Source: Nematostella vectensis
Lineage: Eukaryota > Cnidaria > Anthozoa > Actiniaria > Edwardsiidae
Assembly: GCF_932526225.1 (NCBI RefSeq)
Contig: NC_064037.1
Coordinates: 3,191,203 to 3,255,202 of the forward strand
Direction of reading: 5' to 3'
DNA: 64,000 nt
A program made the position numbers and the translations under genes. Every line of letters starts with the position of its first letter. Position 1 is the first letter of the stretch. Shown in pieces: positions 11,301 to 33,769 of the stretch. Below the pieces are notes generated by a model, which was not told the origin of the DNA, made no database searches, and saw only the letters and a program-made list of their open reading frames with translations.

Positions 11301-13666
11301 CATTCTATGTCTTGTATGTATCTGGTATGCACACTATCATATTTCTACCTCCCAGCCATTCTATGTCTTGTATGTATCTGGTATGCACACTATCATATTT
11401 CTACCTCCCAGCCATTTTATGTCTTGTATGTATCTGGTATGCACACTATCATATTTCTACCTCCCAGCCATTTTATGTCTTGTATGTATCTGGTATGCAC
11501 ACTACCATAAAGACTTTTTACTGAATAAAGTTTGACATTTTAAAGGTCTACCTGTACTGCAACATGTCCTTACTCCAAGAACCAAAGCAACAGAAGTGAG
11601 TGAGCATGCCTATTAGAAATTACAGTAATTGACATTAAATTCTCCTGAACAAGAAAATATTAGTACCTGGCATGGAATGATCAACAGAATATTGAAACCT
11701 GAATATTATATAATGAAAACAATTGATAACTGACTGATTGCAGGCTAGCCTAGAGGCTGTTGGAGATTATATAGATGCTGTATATGACGTGACGATAGCT
11801 TACAAAGGAGTGACAGAAAACCCTTTACCACGCACTGCTGCTAAAGGAATGCCTGGTAGGTATCAGTGCCTGTTTTATAGACTGTGTGTCTATGCATTCA
11901 TTTATACTAGTAATGTTTTTTCATTCTTAGAACGCATGAAAAACATTGAAACATCCTGAGAACATCCTCTTACCATGAACTGCCCCATTTTGGGGAATTC
12001 TAAAACATGACTGTGTTGTTATGGAAAGGGATACCTTGTAACCTTGCTTGAAAATGTAGCTAACATAAGCATTTTTTGCAGACTTTTTAGCATCATGGGG
12101 CCAACAGGTTCACATTTACTGCCACAGATACACTCCTGAACAAATCCCCAAGGTTTGGTAAAATTTTATCATTACACACAACCTAACTTTTATCTTAATA
12201 CACTTTTGTTTTTATGTCCAATATAAATATATTTTGAGGATTAAGGGTTAGAAAAAACTTAGCATTTACAGGGTAAAATATGGCCAACCTAGATAAGAAT
12301 TTGTTTGAGTTAGTGGGGTGTTTTCTTAGTTATCTGTGTACAGTATAAAATGATTGAGAATTTAGTCTAAATCTTGGGGAAATCAAACTTAATCAAACTC
12401 ATGATAAGATAGCTTGACCACTATTACAATGATTGAGTGATATCAGAGCTTGATGGAATCCTCCCAGTTATAGCCAAATTATCAGGCGATTTTCTTTCTT
12501 AAAAGTTGGAGAGGAAAAATTAAACTACCACTCTTTTGCTTCCCGGTATATACTTCAAAGGGAAAGATAAAACAGGGCGGTAAAGGGTATTTTCAAAAAC
12601 AAGATTTGGTCATTTTTCATCCACGCAAAACGTGTAATCTTCCATTTTGACTTCCATTTTTCGGTATGTGAAACGGGATCCATACCCCCCTTTACCAGCC
12701 CGATAAAATGGCCTGACATTTAGGCTATTCTAGTTACGAAACTTGTGTCAATTAAAACTGGCTTTTTTGCATACTAGCTTGCTAACTTTCTTGAAAATGG
12801 CTCCCCATTGGTACCTCACAATACATTATAATAGAGAACTTTGAGTTTTCGGGGTTCTTTTCTATTCAGGATTTTTATAGCTTTTTTTAGATATACAAAT
12901 TCAAGGTTGCTGAACCCGCAGATGGCAAAGCTATTTGTGACAGTAGGCTTTTTCTGAATAATTATAGCAATTACATTTTTTAAAAATGTACTCTAACCTT
13001 CCTAATATAATTTGCATTTCTCTCAGAATGAGGAAGACAGGAGAACGTGGGTGCACAAATGCTTTGTTGAAAAAGATCAGTAAGTTTACAAATTCACTTA
13101 AACATACAGCTGGGATGGATGTGTGGGCCCCCAACAAAATAATGCATTGATTTGCTGCAAATAGATTGGACGGGATTAATTTTAAAGTGATGATTGTGGT
13201 GTTCCAGATGATCCATAATCGTAATACTCCACTTAGAGTTGTCTCCTATGTAGTCTGCTTAGCAGCACTTAGCAGCACATAGTGCCATACACCTTCTTAT
13301 AGGCTACTAAGCAGACTATCTCCTAAGCAGTCGTTCTGACTGCTGTCACGTTCAATGAAGTTTTTCCCAAAGTAAGGGGGTGTCATTCCCTACAGTACTG
13401 TTTTACTCACTTTTGTTTTTTTCGCTATCTTTAGGATTCTTTCACGGTTTTATAATGAACTAGGAGGGGGTAAATTTCCGGGTGTTCCTAGACAGCGACG
13501 GTTGTCATGGTTGCGAACCACACCCTACCTGGCGTTTTGGTTGGCAACACTTGCTCCATTCATATTCACAAAGTTGGGGCGAGCAGCTTACTGGAAGATG
13601 TGGCTGGTCACTGGTTTTGGTTCTGTTACATACATGGCTTTGTTGTTCGACAAGTTGCAAGCGTAG
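8380..13666 (+). CDS. AGPAT5: 1-acylglycerol-3-phosphate acyltransferase, AGPAT5-like
   Basis: Eleven exons: 8380-8595, 8811-8886, 9562-9677, 9779-9834, 9911-9944, 10460-10550, 11546-11595, 11744-11855, 12082-12152, 13027-13079, 13435-13666; 368 aa, against about 364 aa in mammals. The HX4D motif is NHQSTVDW (H94, D99). The FPEGTR motif is at 172-177, with GGIYVRR between. An N-terminal hydrophobic stretch (residues 1-36) and two C-terminal membrane segments (LAFWLATLAPFIF; WLVTGFGSVTYMALLF) fit a membrane enzyme. The family transfers an acyl chain from acyl-CoA to lysophosphatidic acid to make phosphatidic acid; AGPAT5 in mammals is reported at ER and mitochondria. The start at 8380 gives MFSLLFYLHSLRF, matching the family N-terminus; a longer open frame from 8185 lacks such resemblance. 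Intron 5 has a tandem duplication and intron 6 a 56-bp minisatellite. Exon 5 is only 34 nt. Confidence 0.95.
10025..10308. repeat. Imperfect tandem duplication, about 140 bp unit
   Basis: Two adjacent copies share ttttactggaagattcc, gttctattggagggccagtg and gtcaaccccagaaaatctca. They lie in AGPAT5 intron 5, and small indels distinguish them. A related fragment (tgtcaaccca) recurs at about 10785, suggesting a dispersed repeat. Confidence 0.85.
11056..11508. repeat. 56-bp minisatellite, about 8 copies
   Basis: Near-identical 56-bp units (atttctacctcccagccatt, ctatgtcttgtatgtatctg, gtatgcacactatcat) in AGPAT5 intron 6. The array ends about 35 bp before the exon 7 acceptor. Because 56 is not a multiple of 3, all three plus frames are open and give spurious 140-185 aa frames. 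Unlike several other arrays here, the unit does not copy an exon edge, although tctacctcccag resembles an acceptor. Confidence 0.95.
13251..13318. repeat. 68-bp palindromic element
   Basis: Perfect 12-bp terminal inverted repeats, tagtctgcttag and ctaagcagacta, surround a 44-bp interior with the internal direct repeat agcagcac. It lies in AGPAT5 intron 10. Flanks show gtctcctatg on the left and tctcctaag on the right, so part of the flank (tctccta) is repeated. It may be a small foldback element similar in size to the one at 6867. Confidence 0.6.
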
Positions 13667-15567
13667 CTGGTATGGCATATAATCTGCTCATTGAACTTTT
13701 TGCATTTTGGAACTTGCTTAATGTAGAGAGATGAAAAGTGCAACCTTGATCAGGTGTCTTTTAAAAAAGGTGTATGAAAAAATCATCAAAAACGTTATTT
13801 CTTAACAAAGACTCGCCAAGTCTTATCTACAGTATGTATAATATATTTTACCCCCACCTCACAGAAAACTCTGTATTCAAGAGCGGGAAATATGATTTAA
13901 AGCAATATTTATCCTAGGTCTTTTTGATATATATTTTTTAACCTAGGGCTACTTTAAGTTATAAACAATAGGTTAAATAAAAATAACTCTAACCTCGATG
14001 CTTTCATTATAGCTTCGATTCCCGGCACCCCCGCATCCGTAACATTGTTCGAGCTAGCAATGTTGCACGCTGTGTCGATGTTGCGTGTTGATTGCGTGCA
14101 AACATTTGGAAAAATGATGACTGTGCTATTTGATGTATGCTTTAAACACGAGGTTCCGCTATAAAAAGGAAAGCTCCTCACACCCCCGGCCTCGATTTTG
14201 CAATTATAATCAGAACACAACCACGCTAGCAGTCACAAATTATTCTCGTGCTTTGACGAAAATGCTCGTATTTTAGAGCGCACACAGCTTGGTACATTAT
14301 TATTTTACGATAGATAGAAAAATTTTAGGTGAACAACTCTAGGAATGATATTTGATTTGGTAAAGAAAATAAAAATTTGAATTTAGCGCCTAGAGCAAAT
14401 TGTCCTGACATTTGACTCATTTACGGCTGATTGTTCTGACAAGTTGACTCATTGACGGCTGATTGATAACTGATTGCCCTTTGAGCTCGGGGTGGGAGGA
14501 GCTTCCCTTTTATAGCGAAACCTCGTGTTGAAGGCTCTTGCTCACTGGGACGCAAGCGTGAACGCAAAACAAGTGAGAATCAAGCAGTTGAGTTCGCTTG
14601 CGTTTGCGATGGTACCTCCAAGTGAGAACAAACCTTTACAGTGCGACGCGCGCTAGCGTGGCCACCTTTAGGTCCTTTGACAGAATTGTGAAGTAAAGTC
14701 ATTGACATATACTTTACTAGCCAACCAGCGAGCCGAAAAAGTTCGCACATGCATATCAGAATATCAGAGCGCGCAGCAGTCGTGGTGGTTCCGGTGCGTC
14801 CGCGATCCTCCCATCGCCTCAGTGGAGAGTGGAAAGAGCAACGCGTGACATAACCAAAACTGATTGTTTGTTTTTTAATATATATACTATAAAGGTAAAA
14901 TGTTTTCTCTCCTCTTGCAGAAATTTATTGCGCAATTCACTTTTGATGAGCATAAAAGATATTCTATATAAGTGTTGTATTGAGCAATACAATATATTGC
15001 GTTTCGTTAATAGTCACGTTTCAATTGTTTTTTTTTTTTTCATCACAAGACCCGCAAGGGGTCTTTTGGGTAATGGTCTTTTTGCAAAAGTATGAACGTG
15101 CGTAGGGAGTGAGATGTGTGGTTTGGTGAAATAATAATCAGTAGTTTTGTTCGGTATCGGTCGCGTCCTGAAAATTGTTCCATTGTCAACTGGTGGTGAC
15201 GTAAAAACTACCTAGCAATTATAGTTTTAAAAATGGTATCAAAACGTGCCGTGTTTCTTATTTCGTTTAGGCTGCAATTACAAATTTGCATCTAAAACGC
15301 GTTGAAAAATTGCATCCTCTTTCTATTACCTATAACGACTGCCTGCTGTCGTAAACTAAGAGAGCATAAATAAAAAATGTCACTTTGTAATAATGATTTC
15401 TTGCGAAAATCTATAAATCGCCTTGGCTCCGTAGACATCATGTTATTTACATTTCGCGCGAAATGCGAAAAGTCACATCGGTCAAGTGGCCAGCGGTGCG
15501 AGTCGTTCGGTTTCGAATTTCAGAAATATGTAGACACAAGTGAGATGTGAATCCTTCGTTTCCCGAA
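13667..15567. other. Intergenic between AGPAT5 and DEPTOR
   Basis: About 1.9 kb with the inverted-repeat element at 14145-14529 and no supported gene. The GC-richer part near 14640-14830 and the sequence just before 15568 are the likeliest places for the DEPTOR promoter and 5' UTR, but no motif was identified. Confidence 0.5.
14145..14529. mobile_element. Non-autonomous inverted-repeat element (MITE-like), 385 bp
   Basis: Terminal inverted repeats of about 35 bp begin AACACGAGGTTCCGCTATAA at the left and mirror this at the right (ttatagcgaaacctcgtgtt), with small mismatches. The interior is non-coding. Near its right end it holds about two copies of the 43-bp motif (reverse strand: CAATCAGTTATCAATCAGCC followed by GTCAATGAGTCAAC) that forms the long satellite at 32.0-33.6 kb. 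I see no clear target-site duplication. Confidence 0.8.
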
Positions 15568-18500
15568 ATGGAGCGTATTTCTGCAAAATCTATGCAGATT
15601 TTGCTTCTAGGTGAACATTTAAGAGTTCGGCTACATAATGAGAGAGATCCAGGAGATATTATCAAAGACAGGCGATACCATTTGCGTCTGTACCCTTGTT
15701 GTTTTGTCGGAAGAGACGTTGTCGACTGGTTGGTGCATCATGGCGAGGCGGTGAACCGGACTGCGGCAGTACAATGCATGTGCATCTTGCAAGAGAATAA
15801 CATCATTCATCACGGTAAACTCAGCTTTTGATAATATCAGTCTTTCTAAAGTCACAAAGTAGCGCTACATTGACGAATTCAAAAGCTCCCGAAGTGACTC
15901 GATGGGAGGCTTCGTAGAGTGAAACCCGATGTTGTAAACAAGCTTATACATTGCGTTTTTAGTTTATTTTTATTGGCCGATCCAAGAGTTCCAAAAAATG
16001 TGGGGCTGAAGCAAGAGTATCAAAAAAGGGGCCGGATTCTTTCTATTTCTTGTTGGTTTATTTTTAGCCAAAAATCTGAAAATATTGGGGACTACCCCTA
16101 GATCCGCCCCTGATGGTAAAAACCCTGAGGTTACATGACATGATATCACCAGTAAACATAACAAAACATCCTGGTTCCAGCCTCAGTGATATTTGATCAT
16201 AAACAGTGACGTTGTTCAGTGCCCCAATGTGATGGCTTGTTTTCTTCAAACGTTATTACATGTTATGTTACCCGTAATTTGTTGCTGTTGCATTTTTAAC
16301 AAGGGCATGTTGCCTGATAGGGATGCTTTTTGGGAGAGGGGGGGGGGGGGGGGTATTATATATTTTAAGGGGCCATTTGAGAAAGAAATGGGCTTTTCTA
16401 CTAGAAATGATATGTTTTAGGGGTTCACAGAAAGAGGCGCTGTGAGCCAATGTTTTCGTATATGATAGTTCGACTTTCTTCTGACTTTGTTGTACAATAG
16501 GATACTTTAATCTTGCCTAAAACTGTCTCCTAAAAAATGGTTGTTTTTTTCCCTTGTAGTTTGTGATGACCATATGTTCAAGGATGAAATGCTGTTCTAT
16601 CGTTTCCGTAGAGATGACAATACGCTACCAATAACCCATGATGTTGCCCTAGTGATCAGAGGATATAATATTTCACAGAGGTTTGTAGAATTCAATTACC
16701 CATTGTGGTATGTACATTATAACTGCAAATATTTCTACAAAGATGAGGTGTTCTGCATACAGTTGTAGTGTTCTCTCCATCTACTGTTTCATTGCCCACT
16801 TTTCTTTTAATTTGGGATGGCGTTTCTAGTGTTCCAATAATTAAAAAACATACTTTTATATAGTTGAAAGGAAATCATACTTGTACATATGAAGGCGCAG
16901 TTTTTTTGGTAAAAAAAGAACTAAATTATCTCATATTCTAGGCCCTTGATGAATCATGCAGACCAAATGATTCTATGTGAGTTTATGAGCAGGATGAGTA
17001 TAATCAGAATCAGTCTAAGGTGATCTAAGACACTGTCAATGTCCATCATATCCTTACTAACCTTTTTACTGTTGTGATTGCTTGTAGAATCAAAGCAGAT
17101 GACTGCCACCTAGTAAAACAGCAGCAGTGTGAGGACTTTGTTTACAGAAGTTGTTTTATTGGAAGCTCTCTAGTGGACTGGATGGTTGAGAGAGGCGAGA
17201 CAAATGACAGATTTGAGGCAGTGCTCCTGGGACGAGAACTCTTAGAGATTGGTCTAATGAAGCATGGTAAGCTTATTATTTCTTTATTTTGTTTAGTTCT
17301 TCATGATTCACAAGACAACACTACAACTTCTTACAACTTTTTTTATTATGTAGTGACTGATGACCATCATTTCAAGGATGATCCAAGCACCTATTACCAG
17401 TTTGTGATTGAAAAGGTGTTTGCCAAGAAACTTATGGAAGCCTTATGTCTTCTCGAAGGACGTCAGCTTTCCCTTCCTCCGGGCTCCCCAAGGGAAGTGC
17501 GTAAAAAGAATCTATCCCTTCTCATGGGTGGACGCTCAATTCCTGTTCCTCTGTCTCCTAGCCGTGAGGCTCGTGGCAATGAATTCACAGGTATATTGCA
17601 TCAGCATTATGACCAGCTATAAGGTTGCTTGATTTCAGAATTTGTCTATTTGATTGCTGACATTTTCAATTCTTGTAGGTTTCAGGCAGTCTCCAGGAAG
17701 TCCAGATTCAGGTGGTAGCCCAGGAAATTTCAGCCCCAGACCAGGTAAAGTACCCTAGTTTTTTTTTTAAATAAATATGTTGATGCTTAAGGCATTCTTT
17801 TTTCCATTAGTTATTGTGAGAGAGGTTACAGTTGATGAACTGCTGGATAACAATGGTCCATACACCATGAAAACCATCAGGGTAAGAAGAATAGCACTGT
17901 TTGTAACGTCTGGTTGCTATCAAGAGGCCAACAAACAATATTTTGTAAGCGATCTCACAATTACAAATCATTTTGATTTCTGCTTGTGACTAGAATTATG
18001 CCATAAAATTATAGCAAAATCTAACTTTCCAGTACACCTGCCAGAAAACCTTGTGCAAATGTGTTTGAGAGGATACAAGTAAAATAAAGAAATCATTGTG
18101 TTGTGATTTAAAATAATCCATCGCATGAAATAACCATTATTCAAGGGTATTTAGCTTTGGTTTTCTTTTTTGTTGTTCTTTTGGGGAATCTTCCATACAT
18201 TAGCCACACGAGGTTAGCATTTACGAGAAGTATGTAGGTACCTACACATGTTATTATTTTTTTTACTGTACCAGGTAATGAGTGATGCTGTAGGGTTTGG
18301 GTTTGTTGTACGTGGATCAGAGCCTGTGTTTGTACAAACAGTAGATCCATCAGGGCCTGCTGCAGCGGCAGGACTCAAGGTACAGTACGTCAATCTGTCT
18401 TTCCCTCTGCCTACGCAATAAATTATCTGTTTGTCTTATTGTTTGTTTGTGTGCCCTTCCATCTGTTAGTCTTTTCTCTATTTGCCAATCAATTTGTCTG

Positions 18501-18989
18501 TTTGTCCATTCTGTCATCAGTTCATTTCTGTCTTGAGAAGTGCCAAACTGCTGTTTTTTCTGTTGAAGTCATGAGTTTTCTGTGGGCCATTGTTTACCTA
18601 ACAGTTCCCTCAATTTCCTTATAATATCAACATAACCATTGGGATTTTTATCTTCCTGTGCGAACAGTTATTATTTATATTCAACCCCTTATTTATATGT
18701 ATTATATTTTATATTTAACATATTATTTTAGATATAAATGTTTATCCATTATGTGAAATAACTATTTTATCACTGTGAATATCAACTCCTGGGTGTGAAT
18801 AGTTTTCTAGTCAGTGAAGCATATCCATATTAATTTACTGTACATAACATTTCCTAGGTGCGAATGTTTATCCATTCTGTGAATGGCAAAGAAGTGCTAC
18901 ACTGGACGCATAAGGAGGTTGCCAAGGAGATTCTGAGGGGGCAAAATGTGCTTGACCTTGTTGTAATGACCCACTTCAGAGGATCCTAG
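15568..18989 (+). CDS. DEPTOR: DEPTOR-like mTOR-interacting protein (DEP-DEP-PDZ)
   Basis: Eight exons: 15568-15814, 16560-16680, 17088-17266, 17354-17590, 17679-17744, 17811-17881, 18275-18379, 18858-18989; 385 aa, against about 409 in human. Two DEP domains (about residues 20-108 and 123-206) carry the paired signatures CCFVGRDVVDWLVHHGEA and CFIGSSLVDWMVERGE. A Ser/Pro-rich linker (about 207-290) follows, then a PDZ domain (about 295-382) with the loop GFGFVVRG and the helix LKVRMFIHSVNGKEVL. In vertebrates DEPTOR binds mTOR through the PDZ region and inhibits mTORC1 and mTORC2, and is removed after phosphorylation of a linker degron by SCF-betaTrCP. The linker here has SPDSGGSPGNFS, a possible but imperfect degron. 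The ATG at 15568 is the first in frame. The 87-nt intron 3 has no stop in frame. Confidence 0.94.
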
Positions 18990-21207
18990 AGAGTCCCCTA
19001 TCAAATTATGATCCTACAACAGCAACACCCATTGATTTATGATCCTACACTCTTGAGACAGGCCTGTCTAAAAAGACTTATAGTTATCCTTGATGAATAC
19101 AAGGAAACACTGTTGTGTATAACTGTAAAGACGTTTATGGTTTACTTCTATATTCTAAATGCTTTAGAAAATAATTCATCTGCTTGATATTGATTTATTA
19201 TTTTCTAGTTATAATTTATACAAATTTTCCATTGCATGTAAATGTCGTATTTTTTAATTTTCTTATTGCACTGTTTATTTTATAATGTACATTTTGTTTA
19301 TAATTCTGACTAACCAACACCTTGCATTGTGATGATTGATAATGCATTATTTTGTTTAGTGTACATAAGGAAGATTGCAATTCATGCTAATATATAATAT
19401 ATTAATATTGAGAGATCTAAAAAAGAATGAAAATATACATTGTACAAAGGTGTGAAAAAGTTAAAGTGAATTATATATTTATGTGAAATATCATATGATT
19501 ATTAAAATAATAGACATTGATTATCTTTGTTTTATTTGAAGCTGGGTGGTTCTGGGAATAGCTTGTAGTTGAAAACTTTAAGGGGTGCCACCCTTGTCAG
19601 TAGGGAGCTCTGGATGCATCCGGAAATAATCCTCACATTATTACAGAAAGTTTTTGCAGTTGGCATGCGGCTACCTTGTGCCTAAAGTCTAAATAAATCC
19701 TGCATTGATTGGTCCAAGAAAAATAACACCACTCCCTAGCCGAATTCTCTTGGACAGCGATTGGAATCGCAACTTGAGAAGGCTTAGTAAAACAAATTAC
19801 ACAATGTATATTTGGCCTATGCAGTTTTTATTTTTTTTTTTGGAAACTGCCTGTTTTTTGTTTTAATATTTATCTGTTGCTGGGAGACCTGTGGTTGGGA
19901 AAGTCCCAGGGTGGTGGTAATCATCACGAAATAATTCTGCGTTGAACGCCGACCGATGATTGGCTTGCAACGTTTGTGGCCCCTGATTGGTTTCTTCCAA
20001 AGTTCCGTGTTGTTCGATGCTGAGGGGTAGATTTTTGCAGATACTTTCTGCTTGTCGCCGCCTTTGAACAAGTATTTTCGGTGTTTCTACGAACTTGAAA
20101 TTACTGAAAACGTAAAGGGGATTTAAGAAGCATTTCTTCTTCATCTTTACGGTATTTACGAGATAATATGGGCTATTTAAGGTTATTGAATCGAAACTCA
20201 TTCAACCTTAGTTGCTACCTTACTCAATAAGCCTAACTTAAGATATTTTTAGCTTTTCCTTGTTGATTTCACTTCAATTTGTGCATGATTGAGCCTCTCA
20301 TTTTAACATACAGATAAATTCGGATTAAGCGTTCCAAACTCTGTAGGATATAGATATGCATATAGATTTTAACGTCTTCTATTTCGATGAATTGTTCGGC
20401 CTTCTAACTCTGTATGAGACATGAACTTTCAAAAACACTTTAAAACTTTCGAGAGCGATCACAATGAAGTCATTGGGTAATATCACTGTTAGTTAAATTA
20501 ACTGTTATGTTTTGAAGCAAATCAACTCTATGTACACTTGGTTTTACCTTTTTATAAGTTTCACCTTGTCTCGCATGAAAGCACTCAGCAAATGTTTTTC
20601 CTGACCTAGTTCTTTAACATTGAAACTTTCAATGATAAATTAGGAAATAACTTATAATAATTATGCATGAAGCTTGTATATTTTATCCTAACCTCATTTA
20701 CCACAGAGTTCTATAAATGCGGACCCTTATATAGGATATTTTTTAATGATTAATAACCCACCTATTTTATTTTATTCTTTGTTATTCAATACCTCGCCCC
20801 CACCATGCCCTTGTCATTTCACACAGAGGCGGGTTATTTTCGTGATCCGCGAATGGCATTTTTTTTTTTTATGACGAATGGTGAAAAGGACAAATTGAAA
20901 ACAATGATCCGTGATTGCTCCCTTTGCCATAATTTGTGAATGGCAAAATTTGATCAGTGTAAATCGGGATCTAAGCTCTTTACAATTACTCCTGTTCAGA
21001 ATATGTGATTTATGTCACTGGCTCACCTATTGTGCAGGCTGTTTATAGGCATTTAGCCTATAGAGGCATATAGCCGTTTTTAGGTATAAACGGCTAACAT
21101 AACGAGGATTGCTTCAAGTCAGACGTCTCCACTCCCACTAGGATCCTCCCTTGAATATCTATTTTCATGTTTGACAGAGCAGTGAACGATAGACTCCATA
21201 TACAACC
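18990..21207. other. Intergenic between DEPTOR and MVP
   Basis: The first 600 bp are AT-rich and probably hold the DEPTOR 3' UTR. From about 19.8 to 20.1 kb the minus strand has an open segment listed separately. The region at 20.8-20.96 kb has short repeated motifs (gtgatccg, gaatggcaaaatt). The MVP promoter should lie just before 21208; no core element could be assigned. Confidence 0.5.
19863..20103 (-). CDS. Possible terminal exon of an unidentified protein
   Basis: After an acceptor-like ACGTTTTCAG (20113-20104), the minus strand is open for about 80 codons to a TAA at 19865-19863. Residues are varied and charged, with segments RRRQAESICKNLPLS and AFNAELFRDDYHHPGTFPTT, not the low-complexity look of random AT-rich frames. 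No family is recognised and no upstream exon could be paired with certainty; a nearby candidate start (MSHTELEGRTIHRNRR, about 20421) does not join in phase. It could be a chance frame. It would be divergent from MVP. Confidence 0.3.
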
Positions 21208-31324
<10,117 letters not shown>

Positions 31325-31989
31325 CTGGTTATAAACCGGTTTTATAACCAGTAGACACCAATGTCTTCAAAGAAGAAAGTAGTTAATTCACACACACCAA
31401 TAATTACAATTGATAATTTAATTAAACAATGCTACAATGATATGGATTTCATGCGATACTTTATCAGTAATTCACCCAGTAATAAAAGTGAATGAATTAA
31501 ATAATTCCCTCCGGGACCTCAGGATCGGTCCCCAATATTTAGTTGTTATACATTGTTACAAAATGAACGCACTTTAAAATAAATGTCTTCTCTATTTTGC
31601 GTCTCGTTATCATCTATAACTGCTATACTGAAATATAAACATCTTCCCAAAAAACTTTGAATAAGAACACCTGTTTATGAAATGAAATTGTCAACCTTAT
31701 AGGCCAGATGTATGAGAAAAGAAAAACAATATTCACTTGCTTTTAGAATTCGGTCACGAACTGGTGTCCCCTGGATGACCCCTTTTAATATTACAAGACA
31801 GTCCATGAGAAATAGAAGAAAAATATTATTTAAAATATTCAAATTAATTCGGCTGGCTATCCAGAGAGTTTGATTGTCTCTTGGTGCTACTTATAGATAT
31901 TAGAATAGCCAAATATTAGCGTTTGGTTGCAAGCAGAAAAAGGGTTTGGGTTTAGCTTTTGGGTTCCCGTCTATATCAGCGTTTGGTTA
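31325..31989. other. MVP 3' flank without further genes
   Basis: AT-rich sequence with the likely MVP polyadenylation region (ttaaaataaatgtc near 31575). I see no other structure. Confidence 0.45.
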
Positions 31990-33680
31990 AACACGAGGTT
32001 CCGGGAAAGCTCCTCCCAGTCCCCGTGCTGAAAAACAATCAGTTATCAATCAGCCGTCAATGAGTCACCGTGTCAGAACAATCAGTTATCAATGAGTCAC
32101 CGTGTCAGAACAATCAGTTATCAATCAGCCGTCAATGAGTCACCGTGTCAGAACAATCAGTTATCAATCAGCCGTCAATGAGTCACCGTGTCAGAACAAT
32201 CAGTTATCAATGAGTCACCGTGTCAGAACAATCAGTTATCAATGAGTCACCGTGTCAGAACAATCAGTTATCAATGAGTCACCGTGTCAGAACAATCAGT
32301 TATCAATGAGTCACCGTGTCAGAACAATCAGTTATCAATGAGTCACCGTGTCAGAACAATCAGTTATCAATGAGTCACCGTGTCAGAACAATCAGTTATC
32401 AATGAGTCACCGTGTCAGAACAATCAGTTATCAATGAGTCACCGTGTCAGAACAATCAGCCGCCAAAGAGTCAAATGTCAGGACAACCAGTTATCAGCCG
32501 TCAATGAGTCAACGTGTCAGAACAATCAGTTATCAATCAGCCGTCAATGAGTCACCGTGTCAGAACAATCAGTTATCAATCAGCCGCCAATAAGTCAACG
32601 TGTCAGGAAAACCAGTTATCAATCAGCTGTCAATGAGTCAACGTGTCAGAACAATCAGTTATCAATCAGCCGTCAATAAGACAACGTGTCAGAACAATCA
32701 GTTATCAATCAGCCGTCAATGAGTCACCGTGTCAGAACAATCAGTTATCAATGAGTCACCGTGTCAGAACAATCAGCCGCCAAAGAGTCAAATTTCAGGA
32801 CAACCAGTTATCAGCCGTCAATGAGTCAACGTGTCAGAACAATCAGTTATCAATCAGCCGTCAATGAGTCACCGTGTCAGAACAATCAGTTATCAATCAG
32901 CCGTCAATGAGTCAACGTGTCAGAACAATCAGTTATCAATCAGCCGTAAATGAGTCAACGTGTCAGAACAATCAGTTATCAATCAGCCGTCAATGAGTCA
33001 ACGTGTCAGGACAATCAGTTATCAATCAGCTGTCAATGAGTCAAATGTCAGAACAATCAGTTATCAATCAGCAATCAATGAGTCAACGTGTCAGGACAAT
33101 CAGTTATCAATAAGCTGTCAAGGAGTCAAATGTCAGGACAATCAGTTATCAATCAGCCGTCAATGAGTTAAATGTCAGAACAATCAGTTATCAATCAGCC
33201 GTCAATGAGTCAAATGTCAGGACAATCAGTTATCAATCAGCCGTCAATGAGTCAAATGTCATGACAATCAGTTATCGATCAGCCGTTAATGAATCAAATG
33301 TCAGGACAATCAGTTATCAATCAGCCGTCAATGAGTCAACGTGTCAGAACAATCAGTTATCAATCAGCCGTCAATGAGTCAAATGTCAGAACAATCAGCC
33401 GTCAATGAGTCCAATGTCAGAACAACCAGTTATCAATCAGCCGTCAATGAGTCACCGTGTCAGAACAACCAGTTATCAATGAGTCACCGTGTCAGAACAA
33501 TCAGTTATCAATCAGCCGTCAATGAGTCAAATGTCAGAACAATCAGCCGTCAATGAATCAAATGTCAGAACAATCAGTTATCAATCAGCCGTCAATGAGT
33601 CAACGTGTCAGGACAATTGCTCTGAGCGCTAAATTAAAATTTCATATTCTAAAACAAATTCCTAGAGTTGTCCTAGCGGA
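31990..33680. repeat. 43-bp/32-bp satellite inside a MITE-derived element, about 45 units
   Basis: It starts with AACACGAGGTTCCGGGAAAG, the terminus of the element at 14145-14529. Alternating units of two lengths follow (about 43 bp with atcaatcagccgtcaatgag, about 32 bp where atcagcc is lost). It ends with gctctgagcgctaaattaaa and cctagagttgt, which match the unique part of the 14-kb element in reverse orientation. The interior two-copy motif of the MITE has thus expanded to about 1.6 kb. The opposite terminal repeat is not seen. Confidence 0.9.
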
Positions 33681-33719
33681 CCCTGATCTCTTAGGTAGAT
33701 CCTCCTAGCTAGCAGGGTA

Positions 33720-33750
33720 CTTAATTCCCACCCCCCCCCCCCCCCCCCTT
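33720..33750. repeat. C-run
   Basis: About 21 consecutive C bases; a likely slippage or assembly weak point. Confidence 0.9.
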
Positions 33751-33769
33751 GGCTATTGGCCTGGTCTTT

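Noticed and set aside
11056..11508. AGPAT5 intron 6 array as another junction-derived case
   Set aside because: The unit has an acceptor-like cctcccag but does not copy the exon 7 edge (taaag|gtctacctg), so it was not counted.
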